Of a stretch of DNA of 64,000 nucleotides, positions 18,433 to 26,198 are shown piece after piece (position 1 is the stretch's first letter; each line of letters starts with the position of its first letter). Below the pieces are notes generated by a model. It was given only the letters and a program-made list of their open reading frames with translations. It did no database searches and was not told the DNA's origin. The translations under genes were made by a program, and so were the position numbers. Source of the stretch: Porticoccus sp950063125 (GTDB taxonomy: Bacteria > Pseudomonadota > Gammaproteobacteria > Pseudomonadales > Porticoccaceae). The stretch lies in the NCBI RefSeq assembly GCF_963973895.1, contig NZ_CAXBBF010000003.1. The stretch is one strand, 5' to 3'.

Positions 18433-18531
18433 GCGGTTTGGCGCTTTATCAAACCGAAAAAGCCATACAATTCTGAGACTAAAGAAAAAATTATTTTATA
18501 ATCAATCACTTAAATTTTTTTAAGCGGAATG

Positions 18532-18559
18532 GGAACTCATGCCATAAATAACTGACTAA
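18532..18559 (+). promoter_or_regulatory. Sigma-E (AlgU/RpoE) type promoter of small RNA copy 1
   Basis: GGAACTC, 15 bp, GACTAA fits the sigma-E consensus GGAACTT-N15-GTCTAA at 6 of 7 and 5 of 6 positions. The predicted start falls at the beginning of the first repeated RNA unit. The same layout precedes the second copy, which strengthens the call. Confidence 0.6.
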
Positions 18560-18565
18560 CCTTAC

Positions 18566-18669
18566 GAGCAAGCAAATATTGCTTTGTTCTCCCCAAACTA
18601 AATGCAAAGCTCGTTAATCCCCAAACAACAGCAAAGCACGCCCTGATCTCAATGGTCAGGGTTTTTTTT
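18566..18669 (+). ncRNA. Candidate Spot 42/ErsA-locus small RNA, copy 1
   Basis: A unit of about 100 bases repeated nearly intact at 18756-18854. It has a 5' stem (AGCAA-ATA-TTGCT), two C-rich single-stranded stretches (CTCCCC at 18589-18594 and TCCCC at 18618-18622) and an intrinsic terminator (CCCTGATC, loop TCAAT, GGTCAGGG, eight Ts ending at 18669). It lies between polA and engB, the locus of Spot 42 (spf) in enterobacteria and ErsA in Pseudomonas. C-rich seeds and a sigma-E type promoter resemble ErsA. I infer an Hfq-dependent regulatory RNA; the targets are unknown. Confidence 0.75.
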
Positions 18670-18721
18670 GCCCTGTTAGCTCGACGAAAAAGGACCTGAA
18701 TAAAAAACTTCTTACCAGAAT

Positions 18722-18749
18722 GGAACTTTTCATCGGCAGGAGAGACAAA
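18722..18749 (+). promoter_or_regulatory. Sigma-E (AlgU/RpoE) type promoter of small RNA copy 2
   Basis: A perfect GGAACTT -35 element, a 15-bp spacer and GACAAA (4 of 6 to GTCTAA) lie just before the second repeat unit, in the same position as in copy 1. An independent promoter implies that the copies can be transcribed separately. Confidence 0.6.
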
Positions 18750-18755
18750 ACAGTA

Positions 18756-18854
18756 CAAGCAACATTGCTATTTTCTCCCCAAGTTAAATGCAAGGTTTGT
18801 AAACCCCAAGCAACAGCAAAGCATACCCTGATCTCAATGGTCAGGGTTTTTTTT
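18756..18854 (+). ncRNA. Candidate Spot 42/ErsA-locus small RNA, copy 2
   Basis: Second copy of the unit at 18566-18669, differing by scattered substitutions and two single-base indels. Conserved parts are the 5' stem (AGCA/TGCT), CTCCCC at 18775-18780, CCCC at 18804-18807, the CAACAGCAAAGC stretch and an identical terminator stem with eight Ts ending at 18854. Conservation of stems, seeds and terminator, with drift elsewhere, is what a functional RNA pair would show. It ends 24 bp before the 3' end of the convergent engB gene. Confidence 0.75.
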
Positions 18855-18878
18855 ACACGGCTTATCTTCGAAAGAGGG

Positions 18879-19490
18879 TTATTGGTCGATCAACCAGGAT
18901 TGAATCACCAGTTTTAATTGCTCAATACCCGTTTTCTTCAGCGATGAAAAGGTTTGTACTGTCACCTCATCCCCGAAACCGGCTTTGGCAAGCTCGCGTT
19001 TGACCGTCAGAAGTACCGTTTTAGCGGGTCCATTGTTCAATTTGTCCGCTTTGGTGAGCAATAGATGAACCGGCATGGCAGACTGTGTGGCCCAGCCGAT
19101 CATCTGCCAGTCATATTCCTGCAATGGATGGCGAATATCCATCAGCATCACAAGGCCTCTCAGGGATCGGCGTTGTTGCAAATATTCGGCGAGGTTGCGA
19201 TCCCACGCCTGTTTCATGGCCTTCGGTACTTTGGCAAAGCCGTAACCGGGCAAATCCACCAGACGGCAGCTTTCGGTCAGGGCAAAAAAATTGAGCAACT
19301 GTGTGCGGCCCGGTGTTTTGCTGGTTCGGGCCAATTTGCTATTGTTGGTAAGGGTATTGATGGCGCTGGACTTCCCGGCATTGGAGCGCCCGGCAAAAGC
19401 AACTTCCCTGCCGACATCCTCCGGGCATTGCCAAACTGTCGGGGCGCTGATGAGGAATTGAGCCTTGGTAAAAGAGATTTCTTCTGACAT
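18879..19490 (-). CDS. engB: Ribosome biogenesis GTPase EngB (YihA/YsxC)
   Basis: A GTPase needed for assembly of the large ribosomal subunit. The 203-residue protein has G1 GRSNAGKSS near residue 35, G3 DLPGYGFA near residue 80, and G4 TKAD near residue 147. It is convergent with polA across the small-RNA region, an arrangement shared by many gammaproteobacteria, and divergent from the cytochrome c4 gene. Confidence 0.96.
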   Translation of the reverse strand: MSEEISFTKAQFLISAPTVWQCPEDVGREVAFAGRSNAGKSSAINTLTNNSKLARTSKTPGRTQLLNFFALTESCRLVDLPGYGFAKVPKAMKQAWDRNLAEYLQQRRSLRGLVMLMDIRHPLQEYDWQMIGWATQSAMPVHLLLTKADKLNNGPAKTVLLTVKRELAKAGFGDEVTVQTFSSLKKTGIEQLKLVIQSWLIDQ

Positions 19491-19527
19491 ATGGAAAAGC
19501 CTTGGTGGAGTAACCTGATATCAACTA

Positions 19528-19556
19528 TTAAGGTCGGAGGGGGTTTGGTATATAAT
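19528..19556 (+). promoter_or_regulatory. Candidate sigma-70 promoter of cytochrome c4
   Basis: A perfect TATAAT at 19551-19556 follows a weak -35 (TTAAGG, 19528-19533) with 17 bp spacing. It lies about 65 bp before the cytochrome c4 start. Confidence 0.45.
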
Positions 19557-19622
19557 GCCTCCGCTTTTTAGAAGGCAATAAGAATGTCCCATTGTAGCGG
19601 AATGCAGAGAGCGGATTAACCA

Positions 19623-20261
19623 ATGAAAAAAATGATTCTGACAGTGACTGCCCTACTCACAACGGCCCTTGCTGCCCCTTTTGCCCTTGCGGCAGGGGAT
19701 GCTGCAGCCGGCCAGGCTAAAACAGCGATGTGTGCTGGCTGTCATGGTGCCGATGGCAACAGTGCCATGGCGACCTTTCCGAAGCTGGCTGGCCAAGGTG
19801 AGAAGTATCTGACCAAGCAACTGCAAGATATCAAAGCAGGTGATCGTGTGATACCTGAAATGACCGGTATGCTGGATAACGCATCTGAACAGGACCTGCA
19901 GGATATGGCGGCCTATTATGCGTCCAAGACCATTCAAATGGCCGGTGCCAAAGAAACCGATCTCGACCTTGGTGAGCGCATCTACCGTGGAGGCAACATC
20001 GAAACCGGTGTGCCAGCCTGTACCGGCTGCCACTCCCCGGCGGGTAATGGTAACAACCCTGCGGGTTATCCGGCATTGGGCGGTCAATTTGCCGAATACA
20101 CTGCCAAACAGCTACGTGCCTTCCGCACTGGTGCCCACGATCCCGCTAATTCGGCAGCCCGGACCAATGACGGTGACTCACAGATCATGCGCGGTGTTGC
20201 TGCCCAGATGAATGATGTTGAAATCGAAGCGGTGTCGAATTTCATCGCCGGATTGAAATAA
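19623..20261 (+). CDS. cc4: Cytochrome c4 (periplasmic diheme cytochrome c)
   Basis: Diheme electron carrier, a likely donor to cytochrome c oxidases. The 212-residue protein has a signal peptide cut near residue 24 and two cytochrome c domains, with heme sites C37-A-G-C40-H41 and CTGCH near residue 137. Distal methionines are expected in the PEMTGML and SQIMRGV segments. Location upstream of dsbA matches Pseudomonas. An intrinsic terminator follows. Confidence 0.95.
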   Translation: MKKMILTVTALLTTALAAPFALAAGDAAAGQAKTAMCAGCHGADGNSAMATFPKLAGQGEKYLTKQLQDIKAGDRVIPEMTGMLDNASEQDLQDMAAYYASKTIQMAGAKETDLDLGERIYRGGNIETGVPACTGCHSPAGNGNNPAGYPALGGQFAEYTAKQLRAFRTGAHDPANSAARTNDGDSQIMRGVAAQMNDVEIEAVSNFIAGLK

Positions 20262-20270
20262 ACAGCAGTT

Positions 20271-20295
20271 TGCCTGGTATTTGACCGGCATTTTT
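20271..20295 (+). terminator. Intrinsic terminator after cytochrome c4
   Basis: TGCCTGGT and ACCGGCA form a 7-bp stem with one bulged T and loop ATTTG, followed by five Ts. It separates the cytochrome c4 gene from dsbA. Confidence 0.65.
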
Positions 20296-20368
20296 AATGC
20301 TGTGAGTGGAACCTGTTCGCTCTCTGTGGTCTATGCAGGGTAATTCAATCAGTCTAAAGGAAAAGCTA

Positions 20369-21013
20369 ATGCGCAATCTGCTGTCGACTATTATGATGTC
20401 TGTCGCGATGCTGGCCTTTGTTATGTCTCCTGCCCATGCAGAGGAGCCCTACAAAGCCGGTGATCATTACCATGTGTTGGCCGAGGTGGTTGCCACCAGT
20501 AATCCTGCCAAAATTGAGGTGGCAGAGGTGTTCTGGTACGGGTGTAGCCACTGCTACACGTTTGAGCCGGTGCTGAATAAATGGACGCAAGGATTATCCG
20601 ACGATGTTGAGTTTGTCCGCGTTCCGGCGATTTGGCACCCGACTATGCGCCTCCATGCCAAAGCTTATTTCACTGCCAAAGCCATGAAATCCCTTGATCA
20701 GCTCCATGAGGCTATTTTTGAGGAAATGAATCCCAAAAAAGCCAAACTGAAAACAGAAGATGAAATTGCCGACCTGTTTGAGGCCAATGGTATAGATCGT
20801 GCAAGATTCACTAAAGTCTTTAACTCGGCAGGTATCGATATGGCTGTTGATCTGGCAGCCAAAAAACAGAAGCGCTATGACATCCAGGGCACACCCGAAA
20901 TGGTTGTGAATGGAAAATACCGGATCTCCGGTCGCGATAATGGTGGCAACGAGGGTATGCTGAAAGTGGCTTCCTACCTTATTCAGCAGGAACGTTCGTT
21001 GATGGGTCAATAA
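20369..21013 (+). CDS. dsbA: Thiol:disulfide interchange protein DsbA
   Basis: Periplasmic oxidase that forms disulfide bonds in exported proteins. The 214-residue protein has a signal peptide ending at AHA and the active site C59-S-H-C62; the E. coli enzyme has CPHC. The cis-proline loop TPEMVVNG near residue 178 is intact. ATG at 20369 is preceded by AAGGA; an upstream in-frame GTG at 20306 would add residues before the signal peptide and is rejected. Confidence 0.94.
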   Translation: MRNLLSTIMMSVAMLAFVMSPAHAEEPYKAGDHYHVLAEVVATSNPAKIEVAEVFWYGCSHCYTFEPVLNKWTQGLSDDVEFVRVPAIWHPTMRLHAKAYFTAKAMKSLDQLHEAIFEEMNPKKAKLKTEDEIADLFEANGIDRARFTKVFNSAGIDMAVDLAAKKQKRYDIQGTPEMVVNGKYRISGRDNGGNEGMLKVASYLIQQERSLMGQ

Positions 21014-21052
21014 CGAACGCTTCAGTCCATTGCGATATCCACCGCCGTAGGT

Positions 21053-21079
21053 GCCTCTTGTTGTTATACAACGGGAGGC
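21053..21079 (+). terminator. Strong hairpin downstream of dsbA, possible terminator
   Basis: GCCTCTTGTTGT and ACAACGGGAGGC pair over 12 bp (two G-T wobbles) around a TAT loop. No T run follows, so it may be a weak terminator or a 3'-end stabilising structure. Confidence 0.4.
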
Positions 21080-21182
21080 TTGACCCAAATATTATTAGTG
21101 GCTTCTATTCGTGGTGGCTTTGTGCAGTAGCCAATCCCGCTTAAAATGCCCCGCTTCTTTTCATCTTCCAGGCAGATCAATC

Positions 21183-22298
21183 ATGAAACCGACTCAAAAG
21201 CCGGCCAACCCAAACTTTTCTTCCGGGCCTTGCAGCAAACGTCCCGGCTATGATGTATCCACTCTCGATCTCACTACCCTGGGACGCTCACACCGAGCGG
21301 CTATTGGCAAGACCGCACTACAGCGGGTATGTGAGGAAACGGCCCAGGTTCTGGGCTTGCCAGAGGGTTACAGGGTGGGTGTGGTTCCTGCCTCGGATAC
21401 CGGGGCCGTTGAAATGGCGCTCTGGTCGATGCTGGGACCCCGCCCGGTTGACGTATTTTCCTGGGAGTCTTTTGGACAGGGCTGGCTGACGGATATCGTC
21501 AAGCAGCTGAAACTCGAACAGGTCAATGATTACGGCGCCGATTATGGCAAGCTGCCGGATCTAAATCTTGCCGATCCCGGACACGATATCGTGTTTACCT
21601 GGAATGGCACCACTTCCGGGGTCAAAGTCCCCAATGCAGACTGGATCAGTGATAGCCGTGAGGGATTGACTATTTGCGATGCTACATCTGCGGTATTTGC
21701 CATGGAGATGCCCTGGGAAAAACTGGACGTGGTCACTTTCAGTTGGCAAAAAGTACTCGGTGGTGAAGGTGCCCACGGAATGCTGATTCTAAGCCCCAGG
21801 GCAGTAGAACGATTGGAAACCTATACACCACCCTGGCCACTGCCGAAGATTTTCCGCATGACCAAAGGCGGCAAGCTGATTGAGGATATTTTCAAGGGTG
21901 CAACCATTAACACGCCCTCGATGCTCTGTGTGGCAGATTATCTCGATTCGCTGGATTGGGTTAAGTCTATCGGCGGTGTGCAGGCAACGGTTCGCCGGTC
22001 AAACGACAACCTGGCGGTCATTGAGCAGTTTGTTGCCACCCATGACTGGATACACTTTTTGGCGGAAGACCCGGCCAACCGGTCAAGTACCAGTATCTGC
22101 CTGACCTTGGCACTGGAGGCCGATCAGGTAAAACAACTGGTTAAACTGCTCGATGCGGAAGATGTGGCCTATGACATTGGCGCCTACCGGGATGCCCCTG
22201 CCGGATTGCGGATCTGGGGCGGTGCGACCGTCGAAAAAACTGACCTCGAAGCACTGATGCCCTGGATTGAATGGGGTTATCGGGAAGTTTCTCGTTAA
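21183..22298 (+). CDS. serC: Phosphoserine aminotransferase (Methanosarcina-type SerC)
   Basis: A PLP-dependent class V aminotransferase that converts 3-phosphohydroxypyruvate to phosphoserine. The 371-residue protein differs from E. coli SerC and resembles the Methanosarcina/alphaproteobacterial type: start NPNFSSGPCSKRPGY, PLP-lysine segment TFSWQKVLGGEGAHG near residue 182. ATG at 21183 is used; the upstream extension from 21111 is not family-like. The serA-like gene follows 35 bp later, so two consecutive serine-biosynthesis steps are paired. Confidence 0.88.
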   Translation: MKPTQKPANPNFSSGPCSKRPGYDVSTLDLTTLGRSHRAAIGKTALQRVCEETAQVLGLPEGYRVGVVPASDTGAVEMALWSMLGPRPVDVFSWESFGQGWLTDIVKQLKLEQVNDYGADYGKLPDLNLADPGHDIVFTWNGTTSGVKVPNADWISDSREGLTICDATSAVFAMEMPWEKLDVVTFSWQKVLGGEGAHGMLILSPRAVERLETYTPPWPLPKIFRMTKGGKLIEDIFKGATINTPSMLCVADYLDSLDWVKSIGGVQATVRRSNDNLAVIEQFVATHDWIHFLAEDPANRSSTSICLTLALEADQVKQLVKLLDAEDVAYDIGAYRDAPAGLRIWGGATVEKTDLEALMPWIEWGYREVSR

Positions 22299-22333
22299 TG
22301 ATCGGTATAAGCAGCGTTGCGTGAGAAAAAACC

Positions 22334-23503
22334 ATGTTTAAAGTGCGGACCTATAACCAGATTTCTGCCAAAGGACTGGACCGTTTTCCCAGAGAAAACT
22401 ACGAAATAGCCAGTGAATTTTCACAGCCAGATGCGATTTTGCTGCGCAGCCAGAAACTGCATGAAGAAATCATTGCCGAGAGCGTCAAGGCGGTGGCTCG
22501 AGCCGGTGCTGGAGTCAATAATATTCCGGTGGCTGAGTATACCAAGCGCGGCATCGTGGTATTTAACACCCCGGGTGCCAATGCCAATGCGGTCAAGGAG
22601 CTGGTAGCTTCCGCGTTATTTCTCGCTTCCAGAGATATTTTTGGCGGAATGAATTACGTGCAAGGGCTCACTGCCATCACGGATGATGCCGAGATGTCGA
22701 AACTGCTGGAGAAACAGAAAAAGCAGTTCGCCGGCTGTGAAGTGGCTGGCAAGACCTTGGGTGTCGTCGGCCTCGGTGCCATCGGTGCGTTGGTGGCCAA
22801 TATGGCTCTTGAGCTCGGCATGAACGTGGCCGGATACGATCCGGCAATTTCTGTGGAAGCGGCCTGGCGCCTGTCCAGGCGGGTTCAGAAGGTGGAGAAC
22901 CTGCAGAGTCTGCTGGCCTGCTCCGATTTCATTTCCCTGCATGTGCCTGCCATGGAGGCAACCCGTCATCTGATCAATGCTGAAGCACTGCGCTGTGTCA
23001 GGCCCTCTGCCATCCTGTTGAATTTTGCCCGGGAGGAAGTGGTCGACCTGGCAGCGATCACGGCGGCCTTGGATGAAAAGCGTCTGGCGAAGTATGTCAC
23101 CGATTTTCCGGTGCCGACGCTGCTCGGCCGCAAGGATGTACTCTGCATGCCGCATATCGGTGCCAGTACCGAAGAGGCTGAAGAGAACTGTGCCATGATG
23201 GCTGCCGATCAGCTCATGGATTATCTGGAAAATGGCAACATTCGCAATTCGGTGAATTTCCCGAACACCAAAATGGCCAGAAATGGTGGCTATCGAATCA
23301 CGTTCTGTAACGAGAATGTGCCAAAAGTATTAGGTCATGTGCTGTCTCTGCTGGCGGATCGAGACATGAATGTTATCGACATGGTAAACCAGAGTCGTGA
23401 TGGCATCGCCTACAACATTATTGATGTTGCCACCCAGCCAACTAACGACCTGCTCAAAGCCATTGCCGATGTTGAAGGTGTGGTGGCAGTTCGGTCTGTC
23501 TGA
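22334..23503 (+). CDS. serA: D-3-phosphoglycerate dehydrogenase
   Basis: Oxidises 3-phosphoglycerate to 3-phosphohydroxypyruvate, the first step of serine synthesis. The 389-residue protein has a substrate domain, a Rossmann domain with GVVGLGAIGALVAN near residue 140, the RxxxxD/E and CMPHIGAST catalytic segments, and a C-terminal ACT domain (about residues 315-389) likely used for serine feedback. It is shorter than long-form SerA because it lacks the extra domain. It is translated just after serC. Confidence 0.9.
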   Translation: MFKVRTYNQISAKGLDRFPRENYEIASEFSQPDAILLRSQKLHEEIIAESVKAVARAGAGVNNIPVAEYTKRGIVVFNTPGANANAVKELVASALFLASRDIFGGMNYVQGLTAITDDAEMSKLLEKQKKQFAGCEVAGKTLGVVGLGAIGALVANMALELGMNVAGYDPAISVEAAWRLSRRVQKVENLQSLLACSDFISLHVPAMEATRHLINAEALRCVRPSAILLNFAREEVVDLAAITAALDEKRLAKYVTDFPVPTLLGRKDVLCMPHIGASTEEAEENCAMMAADQLMDYLENGNIRNSVNFPNTKMARNGGYRITFCNENVPKVLGHVLSLLADRDMNVIDMVNQSRDGIAYNIIDVATQPTNDLLKAIADVEGVVAVRSV

Positions 23504-23546
23504 GCAGGTTTCAGTAATACACCTGATAGAGCCTTTTTAACGATTG

Positions 23547-26198
23547 CTACAGGTCGATCCACTCAACCTCTCGGTCAATCTTGTCGAGCAGTGCTGAAAC
23601 GGATGTCAAGGATCCGGCCTTGATCTGTTCGTGAAGGTGCCTCACCAGTTGTTCCAATGTCGCCAGTTTGAAAACACCGGCGATACCCAACAATTGGTGA
23701 ATCTGTTCGCGCAGTTCGGCAAGGTCGTCATCGGCCACGGCCTGACGTGCTTTTTTCAACAGGTCTCTGACTTCCTGACGGAATAGATTTACGGAAACGT
23801 CCCCTTCTTGAGAGGATGGGACTGGTGCATCTGTGGGCGGTCTGATGCTGAGTAGTTTGCAGATGTTGGCAAGCAATTCATTTTCATTGAGTGGTTTGAG
23901 TTGCAAACCGTTTGCCCCGGCATCAAACAGCGCTCTTTCCTCCTGCTGAAGTATATCGGCTGTCAGGGCCAGGGCCGGAATCCGTGCATTGGGATTATTG
24001 CTGCGTCGCAGAGCTATCAGGGTGTCAATGCCATTTTTCTGGGGCATGTGTATGTCCACCAGCAACAGGTCAAAGGTGTCATGTTGGCAAGCCGCGAGGG
24101 CTTCGTTGCCGTTGTTTGTCAATGTGCAGTAGGCCCCCATCTTGCTTAGTAAAGTATCCAGTAACAGACTGGTGAACTGGTTATCCTCGGCAATCAGGAT
24201 ATTCACACCATCAAGGAGTTGGCTATTTACCGGTGCAATGGCGATCAGGTCCTGTGACGGGCCATTTTCATTCAATGAGCGGTGGAGCTCTGACAGCGGT
24301 GGTGGCATTGATAGAAATGCGACCGGATTGAGTTCTGCCCGTTCCTTAGCGTTGAATTGCTGATAAAAATTCAGCTGTGATGCTGTCAGAATCAGCTTGG
24401 CCCTAGTTGCATTGCGCAACTGCACCATGAGTTTCGGGAGATCATCCCTGGCACCCTGCGGGGCAGGGATACAGACAATAACCCGGTCGCTGTCCTCAAG
24501 ATGTAATGTGGTATTCAGCAAATGGTCGTAATCGGTGACGAGAATATCGTTTACCCCGAATCGTTCCAGAGCGTGCCTGAGTGCCAGTGTTGTAAATTCA
24601 TTACAGCTGGCAATTACCACCTTGCAGGGCCTGATTTTCCAGTTAGGCTGGGTCTCACTGAGTGGCAGTGGTAGCGTTATACGGAAGGTGGAGCCCCTGC
24701 CTTCCCGGCTCTCCAGGTCTATGTCTCCCTCCATCAAATCAACCAGACTTTTGACAATGGAAAGTCCCAGTCCGGTCCCGCCATAGTGGCGGGAAATGGA
24801 GGTGTCTGCCTGGGTAAAGGCATTAAAGAGCAGGCCTTGGGCGTCTGCGGAAATACCGATACCGGTATCCAGCACTTCGATAATAACGGCTTGTGCCGGA
24901 TTGGTTTTCAGGGAGATGAAAACCCCACCCTGTTCGGAGAACTTGATGGCGTTCGCGATCAGATTGCTCAGAATCTGCTGTAGCCGGATCATATCTCCCA
25001 CCCGGTGCAACAACACATCGGGTGCATAATCCACCGCGATACAAAGGCCCTTGTGTTGCGCTTGGGGAGAAAACAGGGCACTGACCTGCTCTATACATTC
25101 CGCCAGATCTATTGGCTGCTGCTCGAGCTCAACGGTATTGGACTGGAGTTTTGAACAAGCCAGAATATCGTCAATCAGCGTCAGCAGCTGGAGCGCTGAT
25201 TGATCAATAATCTGGCAGTAGTGACGGTCTGTTTCGGACATGACACTGACATCCAGTAAGTGTACAAATCCCTGGATGGAGGTAATGGGAGTACGCAGTT
25301 CATGGCTCATCCGTGCCAGAAAGTCACTCTTTGACTGATTTGCTGTTTCCGCTTCCTGCCGTGACAATTCCAGTTCACGGTTCTTTCTTTGCAGGCTCTC
25401 GAGGGTATCCTGTAACTGGCTGGTAGCGAGATTAATCCGATATTCAAGATTTTGTTTGCCTTCGGTAATTGATTCCGCCAGTTGGTTGATGCCGCTCGCG
25501 AGAATGGCAAGCTCGTCGCGGGTTCCGGTTTGGGCCCTGATGCTCAGGTTCCCGCGGGCCATTTTTTTTATGACGGCGGTGAGGTGCTGAATCGGAGCAA
25601 TCAACCCTAGACTCAGATAGTAGGTCAGTACAAAGGCAATAATCAGCCCCAGAAGGGATAGCCAGAGAGAGGTAAAAATAATCTGACGCTGCTTCTGGTG
25701 CAAACGGGCCTGATCAATCGCGACGATAACCCAGCCGATCAGTTCATCATCGACCACCTGCGTGGCTTCTTCCTCGTAATCACTGAACTCAACACCCACC
25801 AGATAAACGGGTTTCTTGAAGTAGACGTGATTATCCAGCTGCAAGGGTTTTTTGTCCGGTGAGGAGCCCAGTGCTGCCGTGGGTATATCCCCGGAATTCA
25901 GGACTAACTTCTCTGTGCGGTCTATAAAAGCGACACCGGATACGTCGGGCAGGCGAATGGCCGCCGCCGATGTGTTTGCGAGTAACTTGATGTTCCGTGA
26001 GTAGAGCGGTAGATCCGAAATCGTCGCCAGGTAATCCGATGTTATATCTCCGGATTGATACAGATTTTCTGACAGATCGCCCCGTCGGGCATCAATTGTG
26101 TACAGCGCCAAAAACGTGATGATTAACAGTAGTGGGAAAAGTGCCACCACAAGAAACCGCTTATGAATCGACTTGCTGAGCAATGGGCTTTCAATCAT
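23547..26198 (-). CDS. Hybrid sensor histidine kinase, BarA/GacS-like architecture
   Basis: An 883-residue inner-membrane kinase. Order of parts: transmembrane helix (13-35), periplasmic sensor region (36-170), second helix (172-196), HAMP (197-250), coiled coil, HisKA with phospho-acceptor H299 in MSHELRTP, ATPase (NLIANAIKF, DTGIGIS, GGTGLGLS), a receiver-like region without a clear acceptor Asp (about 521-648), a true receiver with D715, and a C-terminal Hpt with H833 in IHQLLGIAG. ATG 26198 overlaps the stop of the binding-protein gene by 4 bp. This is the GacS/BarA layout, but the operon context is different. Its response regulator is not in the window. Confidence 0.9.
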   Translation of the reverse strand: MIESPLLSKSIHKRFLVVALFPLLLIITFLALYTIDARRGDLSENLYQSGDITSDYLATISDLPLYSRNIKLLANTSAAAIRLPDVSGVAFIDRTEKLVLNSGDIPTAALGSSPDKKPLQLDNHVYFKKPVYLVGVEFSDYEEEATQVVDDELIGWVIVAIDQARLHQKQRQIIFTSLWLSLLGLIIAFVLTYYLSLGLIAPIQHLTAVIKKMARGNLSIRAQTGTRDELAILASGINQLAESITEGKQNLEYRINLATSQLQDTLESLQRKNRELELSRQEAETANQSKSDFLARMSHELRTPITSIQGFVHLLDVSVMSETDRHYCQIIDQSALQLLTLIDDILACSKLQSNTVELEQQPIDLAECIEQVSALFSPQAQHKGLCIAVDYAPDVLLHRVGDMIRLQQILSNLIANAIKFSEQGGVFISLKTNPAQAVIIEVLDTGIGISADAQGLLFNAFTQADTSISRHYGGTGLGLSIVKSLVDLMEGDIDLESREGRGSTFRITLPLPLSETQPNWKIRPCKVVIASCNEFTTLALRHALERFGVNDILVTDYDHLLNTTLHLEDSDRVIVCIPAPQGARDDLPKLMVQLRNATRAKLILTASQLNFYQQFNAKERAELNPVAFLSMPPPLSELHRSLNENGPSQDLIAIAPVNSQLLDGVNILIAEDNQFTSLLLDTLLSKMGAYCTLTNNGNEALAACQHDTFDLLLVDIHMPQKNGIDTLIALRRSNNPNARIPALALTADILQQEERALFDAGANGLQLKPLNENELLANICKLLSIRPPTDAPVPSSQEGDVSVNLFRQEVRDLLKKARQAVADDDLAELREQIHQLLGIAGVFKLATLEQLVRHLHEQIKAGSLTSVSALLDKIDREVEWIDL

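Noticed and set aside
18434..18456. Hairpin (CGGTTTG/CAAACCG) directly after polA as a terminator
   Set aside because: The stem is followed by As, not Ts, so it is not a standard intrinsic terminator; it may be a 3'-end structure only.
18537..18917. Short open frames across the polA-engB gap (about 65-73 codons on each strand)
   Set aside because: They run through the repeated small-RNA units and their terminators, lack ribosome-binding sites and resemble no protein. The RNA explanation accounts for the conservation better.
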